DNA from: Pseudomonadota bacterium
GTDB lineage: Bacteria; Pseudomonadota; Gammaproteobacteria; Xanthomonadales; Xanthomonadaceae
Direction of reading: 5' to 3'
DNA length: 61,214 bases
NCBI GenBank assembly: GCA_963205495.1
Contig: CAUJIN010000051.1
Coordinates: forward strand, 1 to 61,214
The translations under genes were made by a program, and so were the position numbers. Numbering within the stretch: the first letter of the stretch is position 1; each line of letters begins with the position of its first letter. Shown one piece after another: positions 1 through 11,000 of this stretch. The notes beneath the pieces are model-generated. The model had not been told where the DNA came from. It saw only the letters and a list, made by a program, of their open reading frames with translations, and ran no database searches.

Positions 1-3000
1 CCGCCTGTGCCGCGTATTCATAGGTGACGCGATTGCCGTTGGGGTCTTCGATGTAGCTCAGGCGCGGGCCGCCCAAGCCCGGTTCGGCGTAGTGGTAGCG
101 GGTTCCGTCCTTGGCGAAGAAGTCGAAGCCACCGCCCACCAAACCCACGAGGGCGCCGTGGAAGCCGTTCATCGGCGTGAAGCGGGTGTTGCCGTCGGCA
201 TCCTGGCCGGCAGGGAAGTAGCGCTGGCCCTGCCCGGCACCGCCGGTCACGGTGTGCGTTCCGCAGCTGTCGCGCACCACCTGCGAATCGATGTCCGAGC
301 TCCAGCCGCGACCCAGCGCGGTGCGGTCATCGCCGGAATGCGACGCGTAGGTGCGGGTGAAGCGCAGGCCCGGGCCGCGACCGCCGATCGACGCGTCTTC
401 CACCGAGACCACCGCGTGGCCATCGTACAGATCCACGCCCTTGACGAAGGGGTGTGCCAGCGGGAGCGAGCCGCGGCGACGCTCACGGTGGATGAAGCGG
501 CCTGCATGCCGTTCTTCAGTGGAACCGGCGACGGCGTGAATTTCGATGTCATAGACGCCAAAATCCAGTTCGTCCAGGGTCAGGTCGAAGGTGTAGACGC
601 CCTCGTCGCGCGCCTCGGCCTGCACGGCATGCCACGCGATATCGTCACGTTCACCGTCTTCGTCAAGCGCATAAAAGACGATATCGATGGTGGCCGGCAT
701 CCCGACCGCATAGACGAAGCGGGTGGAGGCTGCGCACAGATATCCCGTCTGGGTGTCTATCTCGCTTTGCAGCTCGATCAAGGCAGGGTACTGGCGCGCA
801 ACGAAAGCATTGAGATCCGGTGGAGGCTCGGGCGAGTCGTACCCGCCGAATCCGGCGATGATCGAGCGACCAAGCGGTACGGGAGCCGTATCCGATGTCG
901 CCGCGTGGGTGAACATCGGATTGACGACGTAGCGGGCGAAATAGGTACGGTTCGGCTCGAAGCGCAAACCCCGCTCAAGGATGCAGGCTGCACCAGCGGG
1001 CGCGTCGGCCACGTGGCAGCCACCCGCCGACACGCCATCGCCATCCACGATCTCCAGCGTGATGCCGGAAGAAACGTATTCCTGCGGAAGGATCGGCGCC
1101 GTCAGCCGAATCGGATGGGTACTGCGCTGGAAGGCGTCCAGCTCAACCGAGGCGGGTTCGAGCAACGGCATGGGCAAATGCAGGGCCCAGGCCGGGGCCA
1201 GGCTGTCGTTTATCGCGATGGATGCCAGAGAAGCAGGCAGCACCGCGTTGATGGATCCACCCATCCGCGTCGGGGCACTGCCGGCAATCAGGTCGTACTC
1301 CCGGTCTCCCGTACCCATCACGCGCAGGGATGAAGCCGAGCCACCGCTGACGGAAACCGATGCATTGAGCGGATCGACCTGCTGCCAGACCGCGCCCGGC
1401 TGCCCGTGGCCACCTTCGGAAATGGCGAACTGGAGGCGACGCGGGTACGGCAGGCGCTCGCCCAGTCGACCGATGTCGTACCGCCCATCGATGATCCATT
1501 GCAGGATTGTCCCAACGGTATCGGTGGAGCAGTAATCGATGCCGGTGTCATCATCATGGTAAACGGACAGGTAGCCGCTGGTGGTCAAGACCCAGCTCTG
1601 CTGACCAGCCGTGGATGTAGCCAACAACGTGGTCTGCGTGAGATACACGCTGCTGGGCACCACGTTGACGTCCAGGCCCCAATAGCTGGTCAATCCCTGG
1701 GTTTGCAGGCCCGTACACGCCAGCCCGGCATACGACACCAGATTCGATGGACACTGCGCCGGCAGGAAGACACCGCTGCCCGGCAGGTTGAAATCACCTT
1801 CGCACGTCGGACCCACGTAGCTGTCGCTGACGCTGAAGCTGACCGCGACGTTGGAGGCTTCATTGTCGTACGCGTCGTAGGCGTGTACGCGATAACCCGC
1901 GAACCCCAGCCCGGGCGTTGCGATAAGGCCGCTGCCAACGCGCGACTCGATGGAGATCCGCACCGGCTCGCCCGCGACCATGTAGCTCACATACGGCGTG
2001 CCGGGCGTCAGCGGACCTTCGCGGGTGGCGACGGACAGATCGACGGTCGTTGAATACGCATGGCGATAGTTGACGTCGCCTTCCAGCAGCACGTATCCGC
2101 CATCCAGCCCGACGCCGGATTGGGGAGCGCGCAGATCCACCTGCGCAAGGCCACGATGATCGGTGAGCGCCGTGACCAGCGCGCCCTCGTCCGGAGGGGA
2201 GCGCAGCATGGCGCCACCGTGACGGATACCGAAGGTGACGGAGGCACCCTGCACCGGCAGACCATTTTTATCGGTGACGTAGGCCTGCAGAGGAAGTGGC
2301 GCCCATTGGTTGGCCGGTACGATCTGGTACTGCGCCTGCGTATCGATCTGGACCAGGAATCCCGCAAGGGGATCGTTGTTGGGTTCGGGTGCGTAGGGGT
2401 CGGCCAGCGCCTGGGCCAGATCCCGGAAGTACCACAGCCCGGGCGGAATCACCGTCACGCCACCGGCATAACCGCCAGAGAGGAAATAGCCCGCGTCTCC
2501 CTGTTCCGAGTGCACGCGCCAGGTAGAACCTGTCCAGGCGCCCTGGGTCAGGGGGTCACGCGGGATATCGACGGCGTAACCTCGCGCGAGCCACGCTCCG
2601 ACCTGCGCGCGCACGGACGGCGGGTGCGCGCCAGGCGCGCCCACGCCGCTTCCTGGCGACAGGTTCAAAATCGGAATACCGCGCTCGGAGGCAAGCTGCA
2701 GCGCGCGATCGGCGGACAGCGCATCCACGGCCCACAGCTGTTCGTACAGCTGTGCTTCCAGGGCGCTGCCCTGCAGGGCGCTCAGGCGCAGCCAGTCACT
2801 CTCGTCGGCAGCCGAGCCACGCAGCGAGATCGGTTCGACCGGATGCGCGGCGGCATCAAGGGCGACGCCATCCAGGGTGAAATGGTCCACCAGCCCGAGC
2901 GCGGCTTCCGCGCGGTATTGCGGCAATGCCAGGACCACGGACGGCAGCGGATGCAACAGGCGCACGCCGACCACGCCAGCGCTTTCGCTGTCGGCACGGG

Positions 3001-4885
3001 CCCATTCCCGCAGGTAGCGTTGCGCAAATGCTCCAAGCAGGCGGCTGGCGACCAGATCACTGTCCGCCGCATCGGGCTCGGTATCCACAGCGGGACTTCC
3101 TGATGGGTCGACCGCCGCTACGGCCAACGTGCCGGCCAGCAAGGTTTGCGATACCGCCAGCTCGCCACCAGGTGCTGTGACAAGAAGTTCCAGTCGATTG
3201 ACCTGGCCGGCCTCGACGATGCCGGTGCCGGCGCCGACGGGACGGCCTCCGACGCTGAGCGTCGGGCGCAGCCGGACCAGGTAGTAGGGAAAACCACCCA
3301 GGCCACCGCGACGGTTGGCCAGGTGCTGGTCTTCGACCGTCGCCGGGAGATAGGCAAGCGCGATTCGATGCGATGGCGTATGTGACAGCGCCAGACGCTG
3401 TTCCAGCAGCACATCCCCGTTGCCGGCATCGCCATCGCGCACGCGTACGGTGAGCCACTGGCGCTGCTCATCGAGCAGTTCGTGCAGTTCCAGGTTCACC
3501 GCAACCACCGGATAAGGCGTGCTGGCCGGCAACACACCCAGCGGGGCCGCATCGATTTCGTGCGTCCCCGACAGGTCGCCGAGCACCTGTGGCGGCTGTT
3601 GCGCAGCCAATGCGGCGGCAAATCTCTGGCGCAATGTTTCCCAAGGCAGGCCGTCCTGCAAGGCGGAAAGGTAGTCGGCAACGAAGGCGGATGCCTCCAG
3701 CGGCATGACCGAGGCCAGAGGGGTGCCTGGGTCGAACATGGCAGGCTTGAGCGCCGGCATGAGAGGAATCCAGGTCGGCTCCTCGGTATCTGCGACGCTG
3801 CCGCGGTAGTTGCCGAACGGCACGCGGGCCGAAACCCAGACGTGTTCGATGCGGAACCCGGTAATGCGGCCGCCGGAGATCACCGGCGCGTGCGCAATCC
3901 CTGCCGCCGCCAGCGCAGCCCCTACCTGGGTCTGCGGCACACCAATCTGCACGGCGAGATCCGTCACCGGCAGATCAACCACGCCGGTGACGTAGCGTGC
4001 GGGGGCGCGGCTGGCGCGAAGCAGCGCAATCAAAAGACTGGCCTGCTCCGCATCGCTTCCGGCACCGCGCCGCATGGTCTCGTCCACGTGCTGGGCAGCG
4101 CCCGCGCGCCATTCGGTACGGACCTGGCTGCGCACATAGTCGAAAATGGCCGTGTAGTCGTTGTTCAGGAGGGCTGCCTGTTCGCGAACAGCCGCCGTCA
4201 GCGGAGCGTCGGGGTTGCCGTCCAGATCCTCTGGCAACGCCTGCACGAGGGAGGCAGTGGCGTAGGAAGGAGTGACGTTGGGCTGCAGGAGCGGCGCGCG
4301 CGGGCTCAACCGGGGGCGGTGAACAGGCAGCGTTTCCGCGCCGAACGTGCGCTGCGCGGGCTGCGGATTGGCGGAGGCCAGTGCCTGGAGCGCTTCTTCG
4401 CGCAGCCTGGCGTTGCCAGGCGTCCGTACGGCGGCACGGATCGCGGACAGCAGCGGATCGATGCGCGAATTCCAGCGCGCGCGCGCCTGCGCGACTCGCT
4501 CGCGCAGGAAATCCCCGTCTCCCGCGGGCATGGACCGCTTCCCGTTATGGTCGAATTCCGCCTCGACCAGGAGCACGGCCGCCTCCAGTCTTTCCAGCAA
4601 TTGCGGCAGCGCATCGCCATCGTCGGGGGTCTTGGCGGCAAGCTGGGCCTGCAGCGCGTCCGCGTCGTTCCGGAACCGGGACAGGGCAGAAGCTCCCTCC
4701 CTGTTCCCGCCTCTGTTCACCGCCGAACCGTCCGCCCTCGCCTGCGCCGCCTCCGCGGAAGTGTCGCGCCCGGCCAGAAGCGCCTCCACGATGGTCGGTC
4801 CGGCCGGACTGCCCGCATGCGCGGGAAGCACCACCGTACAGGCGGTCGCCACTCCCAGCACGGCCGAAAGCATCCTTCGAGACAT
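1..4885 (-). CDS. RHS-type secreted protein with transglutaminase-like domain (C-terminus outside window)
   Basis: The minus-strand frame stays open to the left edge, giving at least 1628 residues without a stop. The N-terminus starts MSRRMLSAVLGV and looks like a Sec signal peptide ending near PAHA. Residues ~262-378 resemble a transglutaminase core (LLIALLRASRAPARYVTG, then EHVWVSA), but the usual Cys and Asp positions are not conserved. Residues ~858-920 look like a bacterial Ig (Big_1) domain. Residues ~1478-1515 (GHAVVSVEDAS, then GLRFTRTYAS) are the lead-in typical of RHS/YD-repeat proteins, and the last residues (ARLSYIEDPNGNRVTYEY with an L at the window's GPRLSYIED) are YD-like. An upstream in-frame ATG at 5008 overlaps the stop of the giant gene as ATGA and has AGGGAG 8 nt before it. 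That start would add 41 residues before the signal peptide. I prefer 4885 because of the signal peptide, but 5008 is well supported by the ribosome site. Toxic effector, adhesin or structural shell are all possible; the C-terminus that would decide lies outside. Confidence 0.85.
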   Translation of the reverse strand, partial: MSRRMLSAVLGVATACTVVLPAHAGSPAGPTIVEALLAGRDTSAEAAQARADGSAVNRGGNREGASALSRFRNDADALQAQLAAKTPDDGDALPQLLERLEAAVLLVEAEFDHNGKRSMPAGDGDFLRERVAQARARWNSRIDPLLSAIRAAVRTPGNARLREEALQALASANPQPAQRTFGAETLPVHRPRLSPRAPLLQPNVTPSYATASLVQALPEDLDGNPDAPLTAAVREQAALLNNDYTAIFDYVRSQVRTEWRAGAAQHVDETMRRGAGSDAEQASLLIALLRASRAPARYVTGVVDLPVTDLAVQIGVPQTQVGAALAAAGIAHAPVISGGRITGFRIEHVWVSARVPFGNYRGSVADTEEPTWIPLMPALKPAMFDPGTPLASVMPLEASAFVADYLSALQDGLPWETLRQRFAAALAAQQPPQVLGDLSGTHEIDAAPLGVLPASTPYPVVAVNLELHELLDEQRQWLTVRVRDGDAGNGDVLLEQRLALSHTPSHRIALAYLPATVEDQHLANRRGGLGGFPYYLVRLRPTLSVGGRPVGAGTGIVEAGQVNRLELLVTAPGGELAVSQTLLAGTLAVAAVDPSGSPAVDTEPDAADSDLVASRLLGAFAQRYLREWARADSESAGVVGVRLLHPLPSVVLALPQYRAEAALGLVDHFTLDGVALDAAAHPVEPISLRGSAADESDWLRLSALQGSALEAQLYEQLWAVDALSADRALQLASERGIPILNLSPGSGVGAPGAHPPSVRAQVGAWLARGYAVDIPRDPLTQGAWTGSTWRVHSEQGDAGYFLSGGYAGGVTVIPPGLWYFRDLAQALADPYAPEPNNDPLAGFLVQIDTQAQYQIVPANQWAPLPLQAYVTDKNGLPVQGASVTFGIRHGGAMLRSPPDEGALVTALTDHRGLAQVDLRAPQSGVGLDGGYVLLEGDVNYRHAYSTTVDLSVATREGPLTPGTPYVSYMVAGEPVRISIESRVGSGLIATPGLGFAGYRVHAYDAYDNEASNVAVSFSVSDSYVGPTCEGDFNLPGSGVFLPAQCPSNLVSYAGLACTGLQTQGLTSYWGLDVNVVPSSVYLTQTTLLATSTAGQQSWVLTTSGYLSVYHDDDTGIDYCSTDTVGTILQWIIDGRYDIGRLGERLPYPRRLQFAISEGGHGQPGAVWQQVDPLNASVSVSGGSASSLRVMGTGDREYDLIAGSAPTRMGGSINAVLPASLASIAINDSLAPAWALHLPMPLLEPASVELDAFQRSTHPIRLTAPILPQEYVSSGITLEIVDGDGVSAGGCHVADAPAGAACILERGLRFEPNRTYFARYVVNPMFTHAATSDTAPVPLGRSIIAGFGGYDSPEPPPDLNAFVARQYPALIELQSEIDTQTGYLCAASTRFVYAVGMPATIDIVFYALDEDGERDDIAWHAVQAEARDEGVYTFDLTLDELDFGVYDIEIHAVAGSTEERHAGRFIHRERRRGSLPLAHPFVKGVDLYDGHAVVSVEDASIGGRGPGLRFTRTYASHSGDDRTALGRGWSSDIDSQVVRDSCGTHTVTGGAGQGQRYFPAGQDADGNTRFTPMNGFHGALVGLVGGGFDFFAKDGTRYHYAEPGLGGPRLSYIEDPNGNRVTYEYAAQA

Positions 4886-5004
4886 CACGGATCGAAGGGG
4901 CGGGTGTCGGAAATCGGCATCGTCTTGTCGCACGGTTCTCTCTCCGCGATCGGCCGGATGCGGGCATGCAGCGCCCTGACCGCCTCGCCTTCCTACCAAG
5001 GTCC

Positions 5005-5022
5005 TCATGAGCAGCGCTCCCT
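5005..5022 (-). promoter_or_regulatory. ATGA stop/start overlap with ribosome binding site between giant gene and RHS gene
   Basis: On the minus strand AGGGAG (5022-5017) lies 8 nt before an ATG at 5008, and that ATG shares ATGA with the TGA stop (5007-5005) of the giant gene. This suggests translational coupling of the RHS gene to the giant gene, if the 5008 start is used. Whether or not it is, the two genes almost certainly share one transcript. Confidence 0.55.
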
Positions 5023-8000
5023 GCGGCCGACGCTGCGCATCGCCGATACCGCCAGCAGCAGCGCGATCAGGACCATCCACCGCGCGTCGTCTGCGGGAAT
5101 CAGCCTGACCTGGGACTGCGCCCCGCCGGTGATCGTCACCTGGGCGGTGGCCAACAGCACCTGCGCATCCGGCCTGTCGGGGTCGGAATTCGCCAGGAGC
5201 TGCAGCAGGGCATTGCCCGGGGGCCACGCGTGCGTCGGCACGCCGAGCTCGTACGCGCTGTCGGACCGCGGAAGGATGTCCACCTGCCGCAGGTCGAGAT
5301 CGACCTCTCTGCCATCGGACAGCCTGGCCGTCACGCGCACCGGCAGCCGCTCGATGGGCTCGTCGGTTTCATTGTGCAGGCGCACGGAAACGGGCAGCGG
5401 CTGCGACCGATCATGGCTGGAAGGAGCCTCCAGATCACCCCGCAGCATGGTCTTGCCCCGCCGCTCCACCGTGATGCGGACGTAGTCACCCGTGTTCCCC
5501 GCGGCGTCGGTGGCGCGAGCCGCTATCTCGTTGTCGCCAAGGGCAAGGGCAACGCGCGGCACGACGAATGCGCCGCCGGCGTCGGCCTGCGCGCCGTACC
5601 CCGTTCCACCCGCGATCAGTTCCACGGTCGCATGCGGCTCCGTGGCACCCGTCACGTCGACGGTGGGACCGCGCAGAACGGCTCCGTCCTCCGGCGAGAT
5701 CAGCACGACCGCCGGAGGCGTGGCATCGATCTCGAACTGGACGGAGGCTTCCGCCGTGTTCCCGGCGGCGTCCAGGGCGCTCGCGTGCAGCAGATACACC
5801 CCGTCGGCCGAAACGGTCGTACCCGAAACCCAGGGTGCGCCGTTCATCGTCACCGTCAGGTCCACGGGCGAGGCGTCCTCGACCGATACGGAGGGTGTCG
5901 CCGGCGTATTGCGCAGCTCCCCATCGGTCACGCCCGCGATGGTGATGACCGGCGGGGTGGCATCGAAGACGACGGCCCTTTCAACGGCGGGAGAGACGTT
6001 TCCGGCCGTATCCCGGGCGCGAGCCTGCAGGATCGCCGGCCCGTCACCCGGACTGGCCAGGACGCCGGTCCAGGGCTGATCGGGCTGCGACGGGGCCAGG
6101 GCGACCCAGGCGCCGGTGCCGACGCGCACTTCGACCGAGGCCACCGCCGAGTGGACATCGCTGGCCGCGACCGCCACCGCGACGGAGGTCGCGTGGTAGC
6201 TGTCGATCGCCGGAGCGACGAAGGCCACCTGCGGCGGCAGGACATCGACGATCTCGAACCCGGCCGTTGCCAGCGCGTGCCAGCTGCCTTCGAGTTCGAC
6301 CGAGAGCTCGGCGGCATACGATCCCAGACTCCATCCGAGGGCCGACGCCTCCGCGATCCCCGCCACATGGCCAGAGGCGGGGATGCCCTCCACCGTGATC
6401 CGCTCGAACACGCCAGCGGCACCACCGGCGCGCAGGACCCGCAGGCGCAGCGGAACGCCCACGCGCTCCAGTCCGAGCCGCTCATCGACGCGATAGGCTA
6501 GGTCCAGCGTCGCATCGGCAGGCAGCAAGGCCGGCGTGGCGGACAGCTGCCCTTCCAGGCCGAGGCTGCCATCGCTCCGGTAGACGGTGACGGCGGCCTC
6601 GGGGCTGGTCCGCCCGAGCCGGTCGACGGCCACCGCGCGCAGCACGTTGGGGCCGTCCACCAGTTCCACCGCATCGACGCCGTAGTGGCCGTCGGCATCG
6701 GCCGTCACGGAGTGGGTGGAAGTCTCTCCCGAGACGGTAACGCTGGCATGCGGCCGCGTGCTTCCACCCACTGCGGTGGTCGGCGTAAGCAGGATGACTC
6801 CATCGACCGGCGTGTCGATGTGAATAAACGGCGCGTCCAGATCCAGCTCGAAACCCAGCGTGCGCTTGGACACCAGGCCCACCGCGTCCTGCGCCTCGGC
6901 ATGGAGCACGTAGGTGCCCGTCGCATCCACGGGCGTGCCGTTGGCATAGGGGGCACCGTTGAGTGTGACCGTGAGCGTTCCCGGGTTGGCGTCAAGTACG
7001 CTGACCTGGATCTGCACCGCGCTGCCATACAGACCGCCATCCGCTACGCCCGTGATCACGATCTGTGGCGGGGTGGTATCGACGGTGAATCCGATGGGTG
7101 CGGATATCGTCTCGTTGCCCGATCCGTCCGCCGCCCGGAAGACAACCTGATGGGGCCCGTCCGCCGGAGACGCCTCGCCCAGCCACTGATTTCCCGCAAT
7201 TCCGGCGAGGCTCATCCACGCACCGGCGTCGATGCGGGCGAAAACACCAGCTACAGCCTCATCGTCCTCGGCGAGCGCCCGCAGCTGGACCGGATTGCGC
7301 GACAGGGATCCGTCCTCCGGTGCCAGCGGCGTCAGCGAGGGCCTATCGCGATCGACCAGCGTCACCGTGCCGGTGCCCAGCACCTGCCAGTCGCCCTCCA
7401 GGAGAGCCGCCAGTTCCAGCGTGACCCCGCCGAGCGCCCAACCGTCGGTCGGGAACGCGATCGGATACGAAACGCTGGCGCCCGACGCGATGGCGACATC
7501 GACCGCGTGGGTATCCAGCGTACCGGACGCACCCAGTGCGCGAACCCGCAGGGGAAGCGCGTCGTAGTCCAGCGCCGTCTCGTTGGCGATCGTAACCATG
7601 GCTTCCAGATCCGTTCCCCGAGCGACCTCGCTGACAGCAGGCAGCACGCTGCCATTCAGTTCGCCGACGAGGTTGAGCCGGTACACCGTGATCTCATCGG
7701 GTGCCGAAAGGTTTCCGGCCGCATCGCGCGCAATGGCCGACACCAGGTTGCTGCCCGGCACCAGCGGCACGGCGCCGAAGAACGCGATGCCGTCGGCATC
7801 CGCATCACGGCTGGACTGTCCTCCACCAACCCTCAGGATGACCGTCGCATGGGGCTCGGTCTCCACTCGCACCGGGATGCTCGCGTCAAACACGCTCGTG
7901 CCATCGGGAGGATCGATGATCTCCACGGGAAGCAGCCCGGTATCGAGCGTGAAAGTCAGCTCGGCATCGGAACGGTTCCCGGCCGCATCCACGGCGATGG

Positions 8001-11000
8001 CGGTGAGCGTATGCACGCCGTCGGAGGAAACCTCGTCGCCCGACGTGAAGGGCACGCCATCGAGCCAGACCGACAGGCGATCGGGATGGGCATCGATCAC
8101 CGAGACGCGCGGGAACAGCGGCTGGCTGCTGACCTGTCCGTCACTGACGCCCTCGATGATGATCAGCGGCGGAGTGCTGTCGGCCACGAAACGGAACGGC
8201 TCCCCGATGCGCTCATTGCCCCAGGTGTCTTCCGCGCGGATCACGGCCTCGTGCTCGCCGTCGGCGAGCCCGTCCATCACCGCCTCGTAGCGGTTCCCCT
8301 GCACGCCCAGCGGCCGCCAGGCGCTTCCGTCGATCCGGTAGGCCGCGGATGCGACGCGCGAGTGCTCGTCCACGATGTCCGCGGCCAGGAGCGCCGGGGA
8401 TCGGTGGGGAACCGCAGGATCGGGCGACAGGACGGTGATCCTCGGCGCGACTGCGTCGACCGCGGCAAAGCCCAGCTGGGCGAGCACCTGCCACGCCCCG
8501 TCGCCCATGTGGGCTTCGAGCACCGCGAAGTACGCCTGCGGCCGCTGAGGCAGGGGATCAAGCGCCAGTTCTCCCTGAAGCGTCTGCCCGGGCGCCAGCG
8601 CGCCCTGCACCTGGCCGCTCAGGAGGACGTCGTCGCCCCCTTCTTCGCGCAGAACCACGCGCGCGTGAACGCCGGGAATCGCGAGTTCACCGACGCTTTG
8701 CACGCGATAGTCGAGCCGCGGCGTGCGTTCGCCGAGCACCATGCGCGATCCGGGCACCAGGGCCAGCGTACCGGCCAGTCTTGCCACGGGCGGTACCGGA
8801 ACCAGCACGACCTCGCGCTCGACGGCACGCTCCAGCTTTACGGAGTGGAAGCGCAGGCGCAGCCGGGCCGCTCCCGGCGCCACCGCCGCCGTATTCCAGG
8901 ACACGCTGCGGCGCAGCGTGTAGCCGGGCATCAGCACGCCGGTGGCTCCCTGCCACAGGGACGTCTCCGCGCCGATCGCATCGATCGCGAGCAGGTGCAG
9001 CGTTCCGTCTGCGAGAACCTGGTTGCCGGCCAGGTAGTCGAGTCCGAACTGGACCGGGATCAGATCCCCCACGATCCCCGTTGCAGTCGCCGGCTGCAGG
9101 TGCAGGCGCAGGTCGCTGAGCGCCTGGATCTGCAGTGACAGCGAGCGGGTGTCGATCAGGGTCCCAGCCGCGTCAAACAGCTTCGCCTGAAGCAGGTAGG
9201 TGTCGGCAAACAGGTCCGATTCGGGCAGCCATTCCCAGCGTCGCGACCACGGCACCGCGAACTGCAGCGGCCCTGCCGCTTCCTGGAGGACGGTGAAAAC
9301 CGGCGCCCCTTCCTGGTCCAGAACGTCCAGCCGCACCTGGCCGCTGAAACCGGTGGATCCGGTGACCGTCACGTATCCGCCGAACGCGGCTCCCGGCGCG
9401 AGGGTCGGGGTGTCGGCACTCAGCTGGAGGCGCGCGCTTCCGGCCGAGGCCAGGTGCAGCCTCGCCATCGCGACGTTGTTGGTCTCATCGGACTCCGCGA
9501 CCGCGTCGGACGGATCCAGTTCGATCTGCAGCAGGTAGTCGCCGGCCTGGTCCAGCGTACCCAGCGCCAGGCTGAAGGCGCGCAGCGGCGTGGAATCGTC
9601 GAAGTTCCCCAGCTGCGCGAACTCGGGGAGTCCGCGGTAGCTGCCGTCGGGCGCGATCAGCGTTGCGCGGCCGGCGACGCCCTGATGGGAAGTGCCCTCC
9701 GGGAAACGGCTGCGCACCGTGACGATGGCGCCATACGACTGCCCCGGCTCCCCCGCGGCGGGCACGAAGCGGATGTCCTCGGAGAGGATCCTCAGGTCGG
9801 GCAGGCCCGCACTCCGATCCACGTTCAGCTCGATGGGCAGCGAGCGCTGGCTGCGCACGCCGCTGGGCCGTTCGGCCACCGCGTCGACGACGTTGAGCCC
9901 CTCGGCCGCCTCCAGATTGCGGGCGCAGAAGCGGCCGGCGGGATCGATCAGGTAGGCACGCTCCCAGGAGTCGGGCGAATACACCAGCAGGTGCCAGGAC
10001 CCGGCCCAGCGCATCCGGTCGTAGCCGCCGAAGTAGAAGTCCGGATGCCGGATGACCCCCTCCAGGCCGCCGTCCGCCGCGCCGACGATTTCGACGCGGT
10101 CCTCCAGCAGCAGCGCGACGCTCTGTGCATCGGGTGACCAGGCAACGTCATGAACGGGTTCCATGCGCTGGGCGATCAGCCGGTCGACCCCGTCGGGCGT
10201 GCGTGCGCGCACCTCCACCGTCGCCTGCACGCCGTCTGCGGCGACGTACAGCACTTCCCCACTGCCCGAGACATCGATGTTCCGGCCCAACTCCACGTCT
10301 TCGATCACGGAGGACGCCGTGCCCGTGGCGACGTCGAGAAGCTGCAGCGAGTCGCTGCGCGCGATCCAGGCCTTTTGCCCGTCGGGCGTGAACAGGAAGT
10401 CTCCGATCGAGTAGCCGTCATCGCCAACCTGCAGGATCTCTCCGCTGTCGCGACGCTTCAGCCAGAGCTCCTCGGCCCACCCCAGGTAGCCCTTCGCCAG
10501 GATCGTCGCTTCGCCCGGAGCGACCGCGAACGCGGTGACGCTCCAGAAGTCGGGCCACAGTTCGTTCGGCGTCCAGCGGCCGTCGAACGACCAGGACATG
10601 ATGCTGCCGTCCGTATGGCTGTAGAGCTTCGCGCCCGCGCGATCGACGCTCAGGTACTGGCCATGGAACATCGCGCCCGACTGCGTCACCTCGCCCGTGT
10701 CGACCGAATACACCTGGCCCAGGCCATAGTTGCTGGCCAGCAGCGAGCGCCCGTCCGGCGTCAGTGCCCAATCGTAGACGTGGCCGTAGGCGTTGTTGAC
10801 CGTCCGAACCCCGTCGGACGGCGTGACCGGCACCCCCGAGGCCGCTTCCGCACCGTTGATCGAGATCCGGACCGTCGTGCCCGGCTCGGCAATGCCGCAG
10901 ACGTCGTAGGCGCGGGTCGACAGCGTCACCGGCCGACCCGGCACGGTCGGCCAGGTCAGGCGCGGCGCGGACGGCGTGCTGATGTCGGCCACCAGGCCCG

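Noticed and set aside
92..5485. Plus-strand frames of 347-667 codons opposite the RHS gene
   Set aside because: The minus-strand frame has a signal peptide, a transglutaminase-like core and RHS sequence; the plus frames have none.
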